This document shows, one piece after another, positions 51,397 to 59,902 of a stretch of DNA of 64,000 bases; the first letter of the stretch is position 1, and every line of letters begins with the position of its first letter. Made by a program: the position numbers and the translations under genes. The DNA is taken from the NCBI GenBank assembly GCA_937874695.1, contig CALNAJ010000029.1:183265-247264 (forward strand). The letters run 5' to 3'. This stretch comes from an uncultured Lactobacillus sp. GTDB lineage: Bacteria > Bacillota > Bacilli > Lactobacillales > Lactobacillaceae. Under the pieces are notes generated by a model. The model saw nothing but the letters and a program-made list of their open reading frames with translations. It was not told the DNA's origin and did no database searches.

Positions 51397-51750
51397 CTAA
51401 CTAATTACAAGTAAAAAACATACAATGAATCCTAACAACCAATACAGGTCGGTCAGCCGCCAAAAGGTCTTGAAGAAACTACTGTACAGGATTTCATGGT
51501 TACGGACCGCCTGCAGCACAGCAACAATAATACCGATAGCCATCCACCCAATAACCAACCAGGGCATGATGACCCCTGAGCCGGCGGGAATCAAATTCAG
51601 AGCGCCCAATAAAAAGAGTGGTGCCATCAGGTCCCAGGTACTGAGGCCCTTGGGCCAGCGCTTCCGCAACAAGGTCTTTACACCCCGAATTAACAAGAAC
51701 CCAATCGCCAGAATCGCGAGTTGGCCCCCCGGCGATGTCCAAAACTTCAT
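51397..51750 (-). CDS. DUF3397 membrane protein
   Basis: A 117-residue protein with about four hydrophobic segments, of the DUF3397 family found in lactic acid bacteria upstream of mraZ. No catalytic motif is visible. ATG 51750 is preceded by a G-rich ribosome site (GGGGGGAAG); the open frame to 51765 adds residues that overlap that site. A strong terminator follows. A role in envelope growth is only suggested by its place next to the division cluster. Confidence 0.82.
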   Translation of the reverse strand: MKFWTSPGGQLAILAIGFLLIRGVKTLLRKRWPKGLSTWDLMAPLFLLGALNLIPAGSGVIMPWLVIGWMAIGIIVAVLQAVRNHEILYSSFFKTFWRLTDLYWLLGFIVCFLLVIS

Positions 51751-51851
51751 TTTACTTCCCCCCACTGCTAGTCTTCGTTATATTATAGAGATTTCGGCGA
51801 CCACATGCAATTCAGATTTGTAACAACTCCTTGACAAGTTGGCTGTAGCTG

Positions 51852-51880
51852 TTGCAATTCGGACGATGCCACGGTAAACT
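51852..51880 (+). promoter_or_regulatory. Promoter of the DUF4044 gene
   Basis: TTGCAA (51852-51857) and TAAACT (51875-51880) are exactly 17 bp apart, 40 nt before the start codon. Confidence 0.7.
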
Positions 51881-51920
51881 AGTTGAGTAAAATGGGACGT
51901 AAAGAGGTGGCTATTCACGT

Positions 51921-52037
51921 ATGGAAAAGAAAAAGAAATCAACATTCCAAAAGATTCTCAACGTTTTTGTTTGGATCATGATCATCGCAACAATTGGGTC
52001 ACTTGTTTTCGGTGCCATTACCGCATTCATGAACTAA
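51921..52037 (+). CDS. DUF4044 small membrane protein
   Basis: A 38-residue protein: a lysine-rich start (MEKKKKSTFQK) and one transmembrane helix (about residues 12-34, VFVWIMIIATIGSLVFGAI). It matches the DUF4044 family of very short lactobacillus proteins. It has its own promoter, a GAGGTGG ribosome site about 10 nt before ATG 51921 and its own terminator. Function unknown; such proteins often act on membrane complexes. Confidence 0.82.
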   Translation: MEKKKKSTFQKILNVFVWIMIIATIGSLVFGAITAFMN

Positions 52038-52048
52038 TTAATGCTACG

Positions 52049-52095
52049 AGGCATCCTGCACGGTAAAAAATACTGTGACGGGATGCCTTTTTATT
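52049..52095 (+). terminator. Terminator of the DUF4044 gene
   Basis: AGGCATCC (52049-52056) pairs with GGATGCCT (52081-52088), extended inside by CACGGT/ACTGTG, and runs into T residues. Confidence 0.9.
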
Positions 52096-52308
52096 TTTGC
52101 ATAATATCCACAATCTGTGGCTGGACTGACGACGCGTCACACACCGTCAGGTTTAACCGAAAATCCGGTTATTTTTGCTTGTGATTATGTTAACTAAATG
52201 AATTAACTAAATTAGCCGCACTGCGTTGACATCTTTTTTATAGCAATCACATCATTTCCACTATTTTTCTGAGGGACTAATCTAAGCGTGTCTCTCCGAT
52301 TTTTACCT

Positions 52309-52357
52309 AAAAAACACTGACTAAACTTGCCGATTAATTAGGCCCATTTAGTCAGTG
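52309..52357. terminator. Terminator of the 52386-52748 gene
   Basis: CACTGACTAAA (52315-52325) and TTTAGTCAGTG (52347-52357) are an 11-bp perfect stem with a T run on the minus strand. Between 52096 and 52308 I see no gene. Confidence 0.88.
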
Positions 52358-52385
52358 CTTTTAATTTTTGAAAGTTCTATCCACG

Positions 52386-52748
52386 CTATCGACAATCGAC
52401 CAGTGCCCCCAATTGTTGCGCAATGACTTGACGGTCAGGTACCGGCCGTTCGATGGCCGTTAAGAGTTTACCAGCAATCGCGTCGACTGCTTCACCCAAT
52501 TCGTCCGCTACCAACGCGGAATACAGATGAAGTAGCGCCTGCAGACTACGAAAGTCCGCCTGCCACTGCATGTCTCGCTGTGGGTTGTTCAACAGATCCT
52601 CCGTCAGTCGCCGGATGCTCTGATCGGCGCATTGCCGAGTCGCCCGCTCTCTTTTCTTCGTTTGGCCGCCTGGTAAAAAGACCGCCATCACCGTGGAGAA
52701 TCGCTCACCGATGTCTTCAACCCAGTTGGCCCTCGTCCCCAAATCCAT
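52386..52748 (-). CDS. Protein of unknown function next to ftsK
   Basis: A 120-residue soluble protein, mostly helical by composition, with no membrane segment and no known motif. I do not recognise the family. ATG 52748 has an excellent GGGGGAGG ribosome site 8 nt upstream, and the gene ends at a strong terminator, so it is very likely expressed. It lies about 110 bp downstream of ftsK on the same strand and may be co-transcribed with it. Two cysteines are present (in QCADQ and near the C-terminus). Confidence 0.72.
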   Translation of the reverse strand: MDLGTRANWVEDIGERFSTVMAVFLPGGQTKKRERATRQCADQSIRRLTEDLLNNPQRDMQWQADFRSLQALLHLYSALVADELGEAVDAIAGKLLTAIERPVPDRQVIAQQLGALVDCR

Positions 52749-52858
52749 AGAAAAAGCCTCCCCCATTTAGTTAATAGAATACGCCCATTAACCATGCCGA
52801 CCAACGATTGTGACGGCTAGGAGGAGACTTGGTAAAGTTATTTAGTTAAGTCACAAAC

Positions 52859-55207
52859 CTACTCGGACGAATCCGGCTGGTCAGCCGAACTGTCAGGTTG
52901 CTTGTAGACCTGGCGGGGTTTACTCCCCTCCTGCGGTCCAATATAACCACGCTGTTCCAGGTCGTCCATAATCCGTGCCGCCCGGTTATAACCGATCCGG
53001 AAGCGCCGTTGCAGGAGTGACGTACTGGCCTTCTGCTGATCGACCACGAACTTTAACGCGTCATCGAAAAGCTCGTCATCACTATCGCCGGCGTCTTCCT
53101 GCTGAATCTCTTCGTCAGTGACCATCATGTCTTCATCGTAATCCGCAGTCTGTTGCTGCTTGATGAAATCAACTACGTTCGACACATCCTCGTCAGGAAT
53201 AAACGCCCCTTGCACCCGGACTGGCGAATTGGCGTCAACCGGCTGATAGAGCATGTCCCCCCGACCGAGCAATTTTTCTGCCCCATTGGTGTCAAGGATC
53301 GTCCGCGAATCAATTCCGCTGGACACGGCAAAGGCAATTCGCGATGGCACGTTGGCCTTGATCAAACCGGTAATAACATCAACTGAGGGGCGTTGCGTTG
53401 CCAGAATCATGTGAACCCCGGCAGCTCGTCCCATCTGTGCCAACCGAATGATGGCGTCTTCCACTTCGCTGGAAACGGTCATCATCAAGTCAGCCAATTC
53501 ATCGACAACAACGACAATGTAGGGCAAAGTCGGCCGTGCCTGATCATCCTCAGCGTTGGCCTTCTGGACAAAGGCGTTATAGCTCGAAATTTTCCGTTGC
53601 CCGAACTGTGAAAAGAGTTCGTAGCGGCGTTCCATTTCGGCCACAACCTTGTGCAGCGCCCGTGCCGCCTTCTTCGGTTCGGAAACCACCGGTGTCAGGA
53701 GGTGCGGAATGCCATTGTACACACTGAGTTCAACCTTCTTGGGGTCAATCAGCATCAGCTTGACTTGATCCGGCCGGGCGTTCATTAAAATACTGGTAAT
53801 GATGCCGTTGATCGCCACGGATTTCCCACTCCCAGTTGCCCCAGCAATCAAAAGATGCGGCATCTTAGTGAGATCCATACTGACGACCTGACCGGTAACG
53901 TTACGTCCCAGTGGAACCTGTAACGGTTTGTTCGGATGTGCCGGTTGGGCCTCGACCACGTCCCTAAAGGCCACGGTCGAGACTTCCTTGTTGGGCACTT
54001 CGATACCAATCAGGGATTTTCCTGGAATTGGCGCTTGAATCCGAATCCCTTTGGCTGCCAACGCCAATGCTAGGTCATCCGCCAAATTAACGATTCGCGA
54101 AACCTTGACCCCAATAGCCGGGTGTAATTCATACTCGGTCACGGACGGCCCCAGGCTGACGTTCTTCACCTCGGCATCCACACCAAAACTATCCAGCGTT
54201 TGCTTTAAAATCTTAGTATTGGCATCGATGGCGTTAACTTCATCCGTCTGATCAGTCGGTGGCACTTGCTTTAACAGATCAGCCGTAGGCAACTGGTAGT
54301 TCGGATCGACCGGCGTGCTGTTGATCAATCCAGCCTCGGTGTCATCGGTATCAGCTGAATCCGCCGGTGCCGCACTAACTGGCGCCTTGGGTTGTTCATT
54401 CGCCACCGTAATATGGTAACTAGGTTCAGTTGCAGCTGGCTTCGCCTCTGCACGGGGCGTCGGCAAGTCTTTGGCATCCGGGTCCATTGGCGTCGTGATA
54501 GCTGGCTTGGCTGGTTTCGCCGTGGCCCGCTTTTCCCGTTGCTGTTGAACCTTTTCATTACCGCGCTTCAAGGCGTCGCTACTGGCCTGGACACCATGGT
54601 GCAGCGTCTGCCAAATAGTCTGCAGCCAACGCTGAATGTCGGCAATGGGAATCTGAAAGAAAACGATGACCCCACCGGCCATAATCAGCCAGGAAGAAAT
54701 CTGGGCCCCCACTAAGGCGATCAGCCAAGCTATGATACTCAGCTCAAAGGCCCCAATGGCCCCACCACCAAGTTGTGAGTTTAGGCCCCCACTCCATAAG
54801 TCAGCCAAGCCGGATTGCCAGGTGGTCGCCAAGAATTGACTGTGTTGGTTGACTTCAATAAAGTGATTGGCGGTAATCCACAGTAACCAACCGCCGTAAA
54901 TCAAGCCGCCACCAATCCAGTAGTGCCGTTTCAAATGTGGCAAGACGCCGGTAACAGCCAATGCCGCACCAACGGCCCCAATCAAAACTAATCCAAACTG
55001 ATAGGTATCCCCAATGAACAGACGAATTAGATTGGCCCACAGTGTTCCCAGCAAACCCAAGTTAAAGAGCCCCAGTGCCGCTAATGCCAGTAACACTAGA
55101 CCAATTACATTGCTGGTATACGGAAAAGGCTGCTTTTTCGTTGTCCGCCGCTTAGTCGGCTTACGTTTAGTCGGCCGACGCCGTGACGTCTTTCGTTTCG
55201 TAGCCAA
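52859..55207 (-). CDS. ftsK: DNA translocase FtsK/SpoIIIE
   Basis: A hexameric motor that clears chromosome DNA from the closing septum. The 782-residue protein has a very basic N-terminus (Arg/Lys/Thr-rich, residues 1-25), four to five transmembrane segments to about residue 185, a linker rich in Ala/Pro/Thr, and the motor domain with Walker A GATGSGKSVAIN (about residue 450) and Walker B VVVVDELADLM. The C-terminal winged-helix gamma domain (from about residue 715, SLLQRRFRIGYNRAARIMD) reads the polarity sequences of the chromosome. Confidence 0.95.
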   Translation of the reverse strand: MATKRKTSRRRPTKRKPTKRRTTKKQPFPYTSNVIGLVLLALAALGLFNLGLLGTLWANLIRLFIGDTYQFGLVLIGAVGAALAVTGVLPHLKRHYWIGGGLIYGGWLLWITANHFIEVNQHSQFLATTWQSGLADLWSGGLNSQLGGGAIGAFELSIIAWLIALVGAQISSWLIMAGGVIVFFQIPIADIQRWLQTIWQTLHHGVQASSDALKRGNEKVQQQREKRATAKPAKPAITTPMDPDAKDLPTPRAEAKPAATEPSYHITVANEQPKAPVSAAPADSADTDDTEAGLINSTPVDPNYQLPTADLLKQVPPTDQTDEVNAIDANTKILKQTLDSFGVDAEVKNVSLGPSVTEYELHPAIGVKVSRIVNLADDLALALAAKGIRIQAPIPGKSLIGIEVPNKEVSTVAFRDVVEAQPAHPNKPLQVPLGRNVTGQVVSMDLTKMPHLLIAGATGSGKSVAINGIITSILMNARPDQVKLMLIDPKKVELSVYNGIPHLLTPVVSEPKKAARALHKVVAEMERRYELFSQFGQRKISSYNAFVQKANAEDDQARPTLPYIVVVVDELADLMMTVSSEVEDAIIRLAQMGRAAGVHMILATQRPSVDVITGLIKANVPSRIAFAVSSGIDSRTILDTNGAEKLLGRGDMLYQPVDANSPVRVQGAFIPDEDVSNVVDFIKQQQTADYDEDMMVTDEEIQQEDAGDSDDELFDDALKFVVDQQKASTSLLQRRFRIGYNRAARIMDDLEQRGYIGPQEGSKPRQVYKQPDSSADQPDSSE

Positions 55208-55234
55208 GAAGCGGCCCCCTTTCGTTTTTCAAAA

Positions 55235-55747
55235 TTATTTCAGTTTATCGTGTGGATACTTGTGCACCCGTTCTAGCTTTGGAAATTGCTGTTGCCGGAG
55301 GACTTCGTAGATCACGATTGCAGCCGAATTTGACAGGTTCAGCGCCCGAATATGGGTGTCGTCTTGCGGAATCCGAATACATTTCTCGGCATTCTTCCGC
55401 ATGAAAGGTTCAGGTAACCCAGTCGTTTCCTTGCCAAATAGGAAGTAATGATCATTATCGTTCACGCTGTAATCGGGCTCGGTATAGTCCTGATCCGCAA
55501 ATTTTGACACTAAGTATAGTTGGGTTGGATCGGGAATCGACGCCAAAAATTCTGGCAGGTTTTCGTGATAACGCACGTCAACTTTATCCCAGTAATCCAG
55601 ACCGGCCCGCTTCAAATGGGCATCGTCCACTGAGAATCCCAGGGGTTTGATTAAATCTAAAATCGTATCGGTCCCGGCACACGTCCGGGCGATATTCCCG
55701 GTGTTAGCAGGAAAAAGTGGTTCAAATAAAGCAATATGGTTAGTCAT
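55235..55747 (-). CDS. trmL: tRNA (cytidine34-2'-O)-methyltransferase TrmL
   Basis: A SPOUT (alpha/beta knot) enzyme that methylates the wobble ribose of certain Leu tRNAs. The 170-residue protein has the typical start NHIALFEPLFPANTGNIAR, IKPLGFSVDDAHLKRAGLDYW, FGKETTGLPE (about residue 110) and the knot segment IRALNLSNSAAIVIYE. It lies 27 bp before ftsK on the same strand. Confidence 0.94.
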   Translation of the reverse strand: MTNHIALFEPLFPANTGNIARTCAGTDTILDLIKPLGFSVDDAHLKRAGLDYWDKVDVRYHENLPEFLASIPDPTQLYLVSKFADQDYTEPDYSVNDNDHYFLFGKETTGLPEPFMRKNAEKCIRIPQDDTHIRALNLSNSAAIVIYEVLRQQQFPKLERVHKYPHDKLK

Positions 55748-55837
55748 ACTTTCTCTCCGTTCTGTCTATCAAACATTCGTTCTGTTCCATCATTATAGCC
55801 ATTCTGGTAGTCTTTTGACAAGGGTCCAAATTTAGCA

Positions 55838-55911
55838 TTGTCATCGCCGGCGGCAGCTAGGGGTTACACCTGCTATGGGGAATTCTGGCAGCCGCAGGCG
55901 ACTGTGACACC
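55838..55911. repeat. Decayed or shortened family A element (copy 4)
   Basis: The left part (TTGTCATCGCCGGCGGCAGC, then CCTGCTATGGGG) resembles 45320-45360 of copy 2, and the right part (CTGGCAGCCGCAGGCGAC) is the reverse complement of the same copy 2 arm. The two arms pair imperfectly, but the three inner stem-loops are missing. It lies in the 360-bp gap between the rlmA-type gene and trmL. Confidence 0.6.
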
Positions 55912-55931
55912 ACGGCTTTTAACCTCAGCGC

Positions 55932-55977
55932 AGAAAAAAAGCAGTTCCTCGGTGTGGGCACGGCGAGGGGCTGCTTT
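55932..55977 (-). terminator. Terminator of the AI-2E permease/rlmA-type operon
   Basis: On the minus strand AAAGCAGCCCCTCG pairs with CGAGGAACTGCTTT (two mismatches) and runs into a T tract. Confidence 0.88.
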
Positions 55978-56107
55978 AGTGAAGTGCTACTTGTCAGTCG
56001 CTAACAGCTTGCGCTGATGTCGACCGCCAAACGATTTCTCATTGGTAAATATAACACCGCTCTGTCAGGTTCGCAAGCCTTTTGCGTAAGATTCTTTAAC
56101 GTTTCGC

Positions 56108-56959
56108 CTAATTCACTTGCGTACTTAACAAGGTCACGTCGACCGTGATGTGGGCGAACGGATTGGCCTTGACCTGCGCCAATTGGGCCTCGTCGGCACC
56201 CCAGTGCATCGGTGTCATCAACATCAAGTCGGCGAATAAGTCGGCTGGAACTGGCACTTGGTAACGAATCCGTTGCGCAGTTGCTTCTGGATAATGTTGC
56301 TTGAACAAGCCCAAGACATTTCCATTATCATAGGTCGCGTGGGCACTCCCAGCTGGGAAAATGGCTTGCCGCAGCTCAATCAGGTAATCCGAGTTCGGAA
56401 TCACCTTCAGCAAGCGACCGCCTGGGGCAATGACCCGATTGAACTCCTTGTAGGCAGATGGCGAGAAGAGATCCAGCACCGTGGTGAAGGCCCCGTCGCT
56501 AAACGGCATTTGTGCCAAGTCGGCCACGCAGAAGAAAGCGGGTCCGCCCAGTTGGGTGGCTAAATTAATGCCAGGTTTGGAGAGGTCAAAGCCAATCGCC
56601 GTGTCACGGTTATCACGCCGTTGTAGCACATCGGCCAGCGGCGTCCCTTCGCCACATCCCACATCCAGAATCGTTTGGGGGCTAGCGGGCATCTGTGCGG
56701 CAAACTCTTCAGTAATCCCGGCAAAGAGCCCTGCTTGGAGCATGCGTCGCCGAGCGGCTAACATGTCATTGTCATATTCGCTATCGACAGCCCGTTGCAT
56801 GAAATACAGGGTCCCCTTCTTTGACAGGTCAACGTTATGACCGTTGGGGCAGACCAAGCTGTGCCCGTCAACATGGTCGTAAGGGGCCAGGCACACGGGA
56901 CAGCGGAATAAGTTTACATGGGCCGTTAGGAACGCGGCCGCTTCATCAATCTTTTTCAT
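56108..56959 (-). CDS. 23S rRNA guanine-N1-methyltransferase, RlmA type
   Basis: A SAM-dependent methyltransferase (283 residues) of the RlmA family; in Gram-positives the enzyme acts on G748 of 23S rRNA (TlrB/RlmAII). The N-terminal zinc site is visible as FRCPVCLAPYD and LVCPNGHNVD (four metal ligands, residues about 19-43). The SAM motif is ILDVGCGEGTPLA (about residue 93), followed by GFDLSKPGI. Its start overlaps the end of the permease gene by 14 nt. Which guanine is methylated cannot be told from sequence. Confidence 0.9.
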   Translation of the reverse strand: MKKIDEAAAFLTAHVNLFRCPVCLAPYDHVDGHSLVCPNGHNVDLSKKGTLYFMQRAVDSEYDNDMLAARRRMLQAGLFAGITEEFAAQMPASPQTILDVGCGEGTPLADVLQRRDNRDTAIGFDLSKPGINLATQLGGPAFFCVADLAQMPFSDGAFTTVLDLFSPSAYKEFNRVIAPGGRLLKVIPNSDYLIELRQAIFPAGSAHATYDNGNVLGLFKQHYPEATAQRIRYQVPVPADLFADLMLMTPMHWGADEAQLAQVKANPFAHITVDVTLLSTQVN

Positions 56960-58142
56960 CAGGTGTCGTTTCTCCTTGTTCAGTCACGGGGGCCGGTGCT
57001 TCCTTCGCTTCATCGTAGCCACCCACAAACTGGCGGTACCATTGGAAACTTTCGGTCGCAACGACGCGAATCACGGCGTATCCAGGAATCCCCAGAATCA
57101 CGCCGAGCACGCCAAAGGCTTTCCCGGAAATCAGTAAAATAAAAATAATCGTTAATGGATGAATCTTGAGCGAGCTTCCCAGAACGAATGGCGAAATGAC
57201 CCGGCCTTCTAACGTTTGTTCGACGATGAAGACGATCAGTACCTTCACCAGCATCCATGGGGACACAAAGGCTGCGACTACTACGGCGGGCACCATGGCC
57301 AGGAAGGAACCTAGGTAAGGCACCAGGTTCAGCACACCTGCCACAATTCCCAGCAGCAAGGCGAAACGCAAGCCAACAATTAAGAAACCAACGTAGAACA
57401 ACATCGCAACGATAAAAGCCACAATCAATTGTCCCCGCACGTAATTGCTGACCTGCCGATTCATTTCCACTAGGAGATGTTTAGCCGATTGCCGATGCTT
57501 GATCGGTAAAATCTTGGCTAGGTAATCCGGTAACTGGTGGCCGTCTCGCAACAGATAGAATAGAATGAACGGCGCGGTAATCACGCCAACCGCAATCGAG
57601 ACGACCCGGCTGACGATACCGCCAACCGAACTGACCGTACTCTGTGCGAAGCTAGAAATGGCCGCTGAAGAACTATCGGACAATTGCTGGTTGAATTGGT
57701 CCAATTGAGACTTTAACCCACTCAGCCGGTCATCCTGGAGCCACATTGAGACCATATTGGTCGCATCTCGCCAATAGTGCGGCCACTCGGCAATCAGGGT
57801 CGTTAACTGCCGCTGAACCATTGGAATCAGACTTCCGATTCCCCAGACCAGTAGCAAGGCGATGATCACGAAGAGCCCCAGCGTCGACCAGGTTCGCCCA
57901 ATATGGCGCTTTTCCAAAAGGTCGACCAGCGGATTTAGTAAATAGTAGCCCACTCCGGCAAGAATAATCGGTAACCCGACGATCTGCCAGACCAAAACAA
58001 ACGGCGTGGCGAGCCATGGGACTTTACTTAATACTAGTAAAATGAGTAAAATAAGAAGCGTAACTGTTAGTATCGAAACTAAACGATTATTCACAACCCA
58101 GTTCCAGAACCAGGAACGTGTTTTATGTGTATCTGATTTCAA
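56946..58142 (-). CDS. AI-2E family transporter
   Basis: A 398-residue membrane protein of the AI-2 exporter/PerM family with about seven to eight transmembrane helices and a soluble part between helices two and three. The conserved C-terminal region FVGGYDEAK and VEQTLEGRVISPFVLG are typical. Members have been linked to quorum-signal export or Na+/H+ exchange, so the substrate is open. TTG 58142 (MKSDTHKTRSW) is chosen because GGGAG stands about 8 nt upstream; the frame stays open to 58196, beyond that site. Confidence 0.85.
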   Translation of the reverse strand: MKSDTHKTRSWFWNWVVNNRLVSILTVTLLILLILLVLSKVPWLATPFVLVWQIVGLPIILAGVGYYLLNPLVDLLEKRHIGRTWSTLGLFVIIALLLVWGIGSLIPMVQRQLTTLIAEWPHYWRDATNMVSMWLQDDRLSGLKSQLDQFNQQLSDSSSAAISSFAQSTVSSVGGIVSRVVSIAVGVITAPFILFYLLRDGHQLPDYLAKILPIKHRQSAKHLLVEMNRQVSNYVRGQLIVAFIVAMLFYVGFLIVGLRFALLLGIVAGVLNLVPYLGSFLAMVPAVVVAAFVSPWMLVKVLIVFIVEQTLEGRVISPFVLGSSLKIHPLTIIFILLISGKAFGVLGVILGIPGYAVIRVVATESFQWYRQFVGGYDEAKEAPAPVTEQGETTPDEKD

Positions 58143-58231
58143 TAACTTCACTCCCGTTAATAGAGTGCGTTCATTGTACCATACCGTCAGTACCATTGAC
58201 GAATTTCTAACTTGAGAAAGGATTGACGATT

Positions 58232-58858
58232 TTGCTGTTAGTTGAACCGTTACTAGAGAATTATCCGCAACTCCCCGCCGCCGTCGAGGCTGGTGCCAAA
58301 CGTATCGCCCTAGCCGATAACTTGGCAGTCGGCGGTACCACCATTAGTAAGGGGGTCATGGGCGAAGCCGTTCGTTACGCCCACGAACACCAAGTCACTC
58401 TGGATGTTGTGATTGCCCCTCGCGGCGGCCACAGCCCCTACGATGACGTTGAATTAAAGATGATGGAAGCCGACCTGCTTGAAGCGCAACAGTTAGGGGT
58501 GGATGGTGCCGTCTTCGGTGCCCTTGACCGCCAACATCACCTTGACCAGGAGGCCCTGCGCCCCTTGATTGCGGCAGCTGGTGGGATGACCATGACCTTT
58601 AGCACGGCGTTCGACCAGATTCGGCCACAAGACCGCGGTGCTGCTGTGGATTGGTTAGCCGATCAGGGTTTCGAACACATTCTGAGCACTGGTCTCGCTA
58701 ACGAGGACCGCTTGGAAGATTGGACCATGACCAAACGACTGACAGATTCCGTGGGTATTACCATGATTCCCGCTGGTGTGACTGCTAACGAGATCAAGGG
58801 AATTGCCGATCAGTTGGGAACCAACCTTTTCTATGGTAAGAAAGTTTTAGCACTTTAA
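58232..58858 (+). CDS. cutC: CutC family protein
   Basis: A 208-residue TIM-barrel protein of the CutC family, once linked to copper tolerance; its enzymatic role is unsettled. Family marks are AKRIALADNLAVGGTTIS, IAPRGGHSPYDDVELKMMEADL and the C-terminal IMIP-like TMIPAGVTANEI. TTG 58232 is chosen because AAAGGA lies 9 nt upstream; the TTG at 58223 overlaps the ribosome site. It is divergent from the AI-2E permease and ends at a strong terminator. Confidence 0.88.
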   Translation: MLLVEPLLENYPQLPAAVEAGAKRIALADNLAVGGTTISKGVMGEAVRYAHEHQVTLDVVIAPRGGHSPYDDVELKMMEADLLEAQQLGVDGAVFGALDRQHHLDQEALRPLIAAAGGMTMTFSTAFDQIRPQDRGAAVDWLADQGFEHILSTGLANEDRLEDWTMTKRLTDSVGITMIPAGVTANEIKGIADQLGTNLFYGKKVLAL

Positions 58859-58863
58859 ACGCC

Positions 58864-58903
58864 AAAGGGCTTCACCACTGTTAACCAGTGATGAAGCCCT
58901 TTT
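58864..58903. terminator. Terminator of cutC
   Basis: AGGGCTTCA (58866-58874) and TGAAGCCCT (58892-58900), with inner CACTG/CAGTG, form a long stem followed by T residues. Confidence 0.92.
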
Positions 58904-59021
58904 ATGCGTCACGAACCCCCACCGAGCCACGAGTTGCCGCATGCAATTGTCCCCAGAAGAAACGCATTTCTCGAGAGAAACTCTTCGTGCCCGGCTCACC
59001 CCACCTGCTCGCATGCCCACT

Positions 59022-59843
59022 TTATTTAATAAAATCCGTCAGCGTCACAACTGGCGGCTGAAAGGGCTGCAACTGCCCCGCCGCTTGCAACGCTGTAACC
59101 TTATCAATAAAGACGTTGACCTCGTCGTCAGACTTAACCGTGGTAAATTGGCCAAAGTCATACTGCCACCACCGTAACGCCAGCAGCCGCTGAATCGTGG
59201 CGGAATCGAAACGATACTTGACGATGCGGGCTGGATTGCCGGCCACGACCGCATATGGCGGCACATCCTTGGTGACCACGGCATTCGCTGCGACCACGGC
59301 GCCATCGTTGACCGTAATCCCCGATGAAGCAAAGGTCACATCCTGCCCGATCCACACGTCGTTGCCAATAACCACTGGCAGATCGGTTGCGGGCAGCTCG
59401 CCGGTAATTTCAAAGTCCGTTGGGTGAGTTGTCAGGTAAGCGTTGAGCGCCGTACTATGCTGTTCATAGGACACACTGGAGGTCGTGAAACGATGGAGCG
59501 GGTGATTGGCTCCCATTCGACTGACGCCCGTTGCAATCGATGTGTATCGCCCCACGATGGTGTTTACCGGTAGCACACTTCGTGAGTAACTGAATGCACC
59601 CATGGGAAAGAACCGCTCGCCCACGGGAAACGTCGTGTAAGGTTCGAGCGAGACATTTTGACTGACCGATAGCACAGTCCCTGGTGAAAAACGTACCCGC
59701 TGGCCGTTGAGAAAAGTAAAAATCTGGTGTTCACGGAGTAATGTCGCTACCGCCGGCGTAAACGGCACCAGTTTACGGGTATGTGCCGCCTGATAGACCA
59801 ACTTATCTTGAAAAAATGTGACGCCTTGAATCACGTTAGCCAT
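59022..59843 (-). CDS. CatB-related O-acetyltransferase
   Basis: A 273-residue acyltransferase with a left-handed beta-helix made of hexapeptide repeats. The xenobiotic/CatB type is suggested by the segments VGRYTSIATGVSRMGANHP (catalytic His region), VVIGNDVWIGQDVTF and VVTKDVPPYAVVAGNPARIVKYRF. Such enzymes acetylate sugars or antibiotics; here the place as last gene of a glycosyltransferase operon suggests it acetylates a surface glycan. It lies 59 bp after the glycosyltransferase gene. Confidence 0.85.
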   Translation of the reverse strand: MANVIQGVTFFQDKLVYQAAHTRKLVPFTPAVATLLREHQIFTFLNGQRVRFSPGTVLSVSQNVSLEPYTTFPVGERFFPMGAFSYSRSVLPVNTIVGRYTSIATGVSRMGANHPLHRFTTSSVSYEQHSTALNAYLTTHPTDFEITGELPATDLPVVIGNDVWIGQDVTFASSGITVNDGAVVAANAVVTKDVPPYAVVAGNPARIVKYRFDSATIQRLLALRWWQYDFGQFTTVKSDDEVNVFIDKVTALQAAGQLQPFQPPVVTLTDFIK

Positions 59844-59902
59844 CTAAATCCCCCCCAACTTACCATCATCGCAACAAAGGTCACCACCCCAAAGGCCGGT
59901 GA

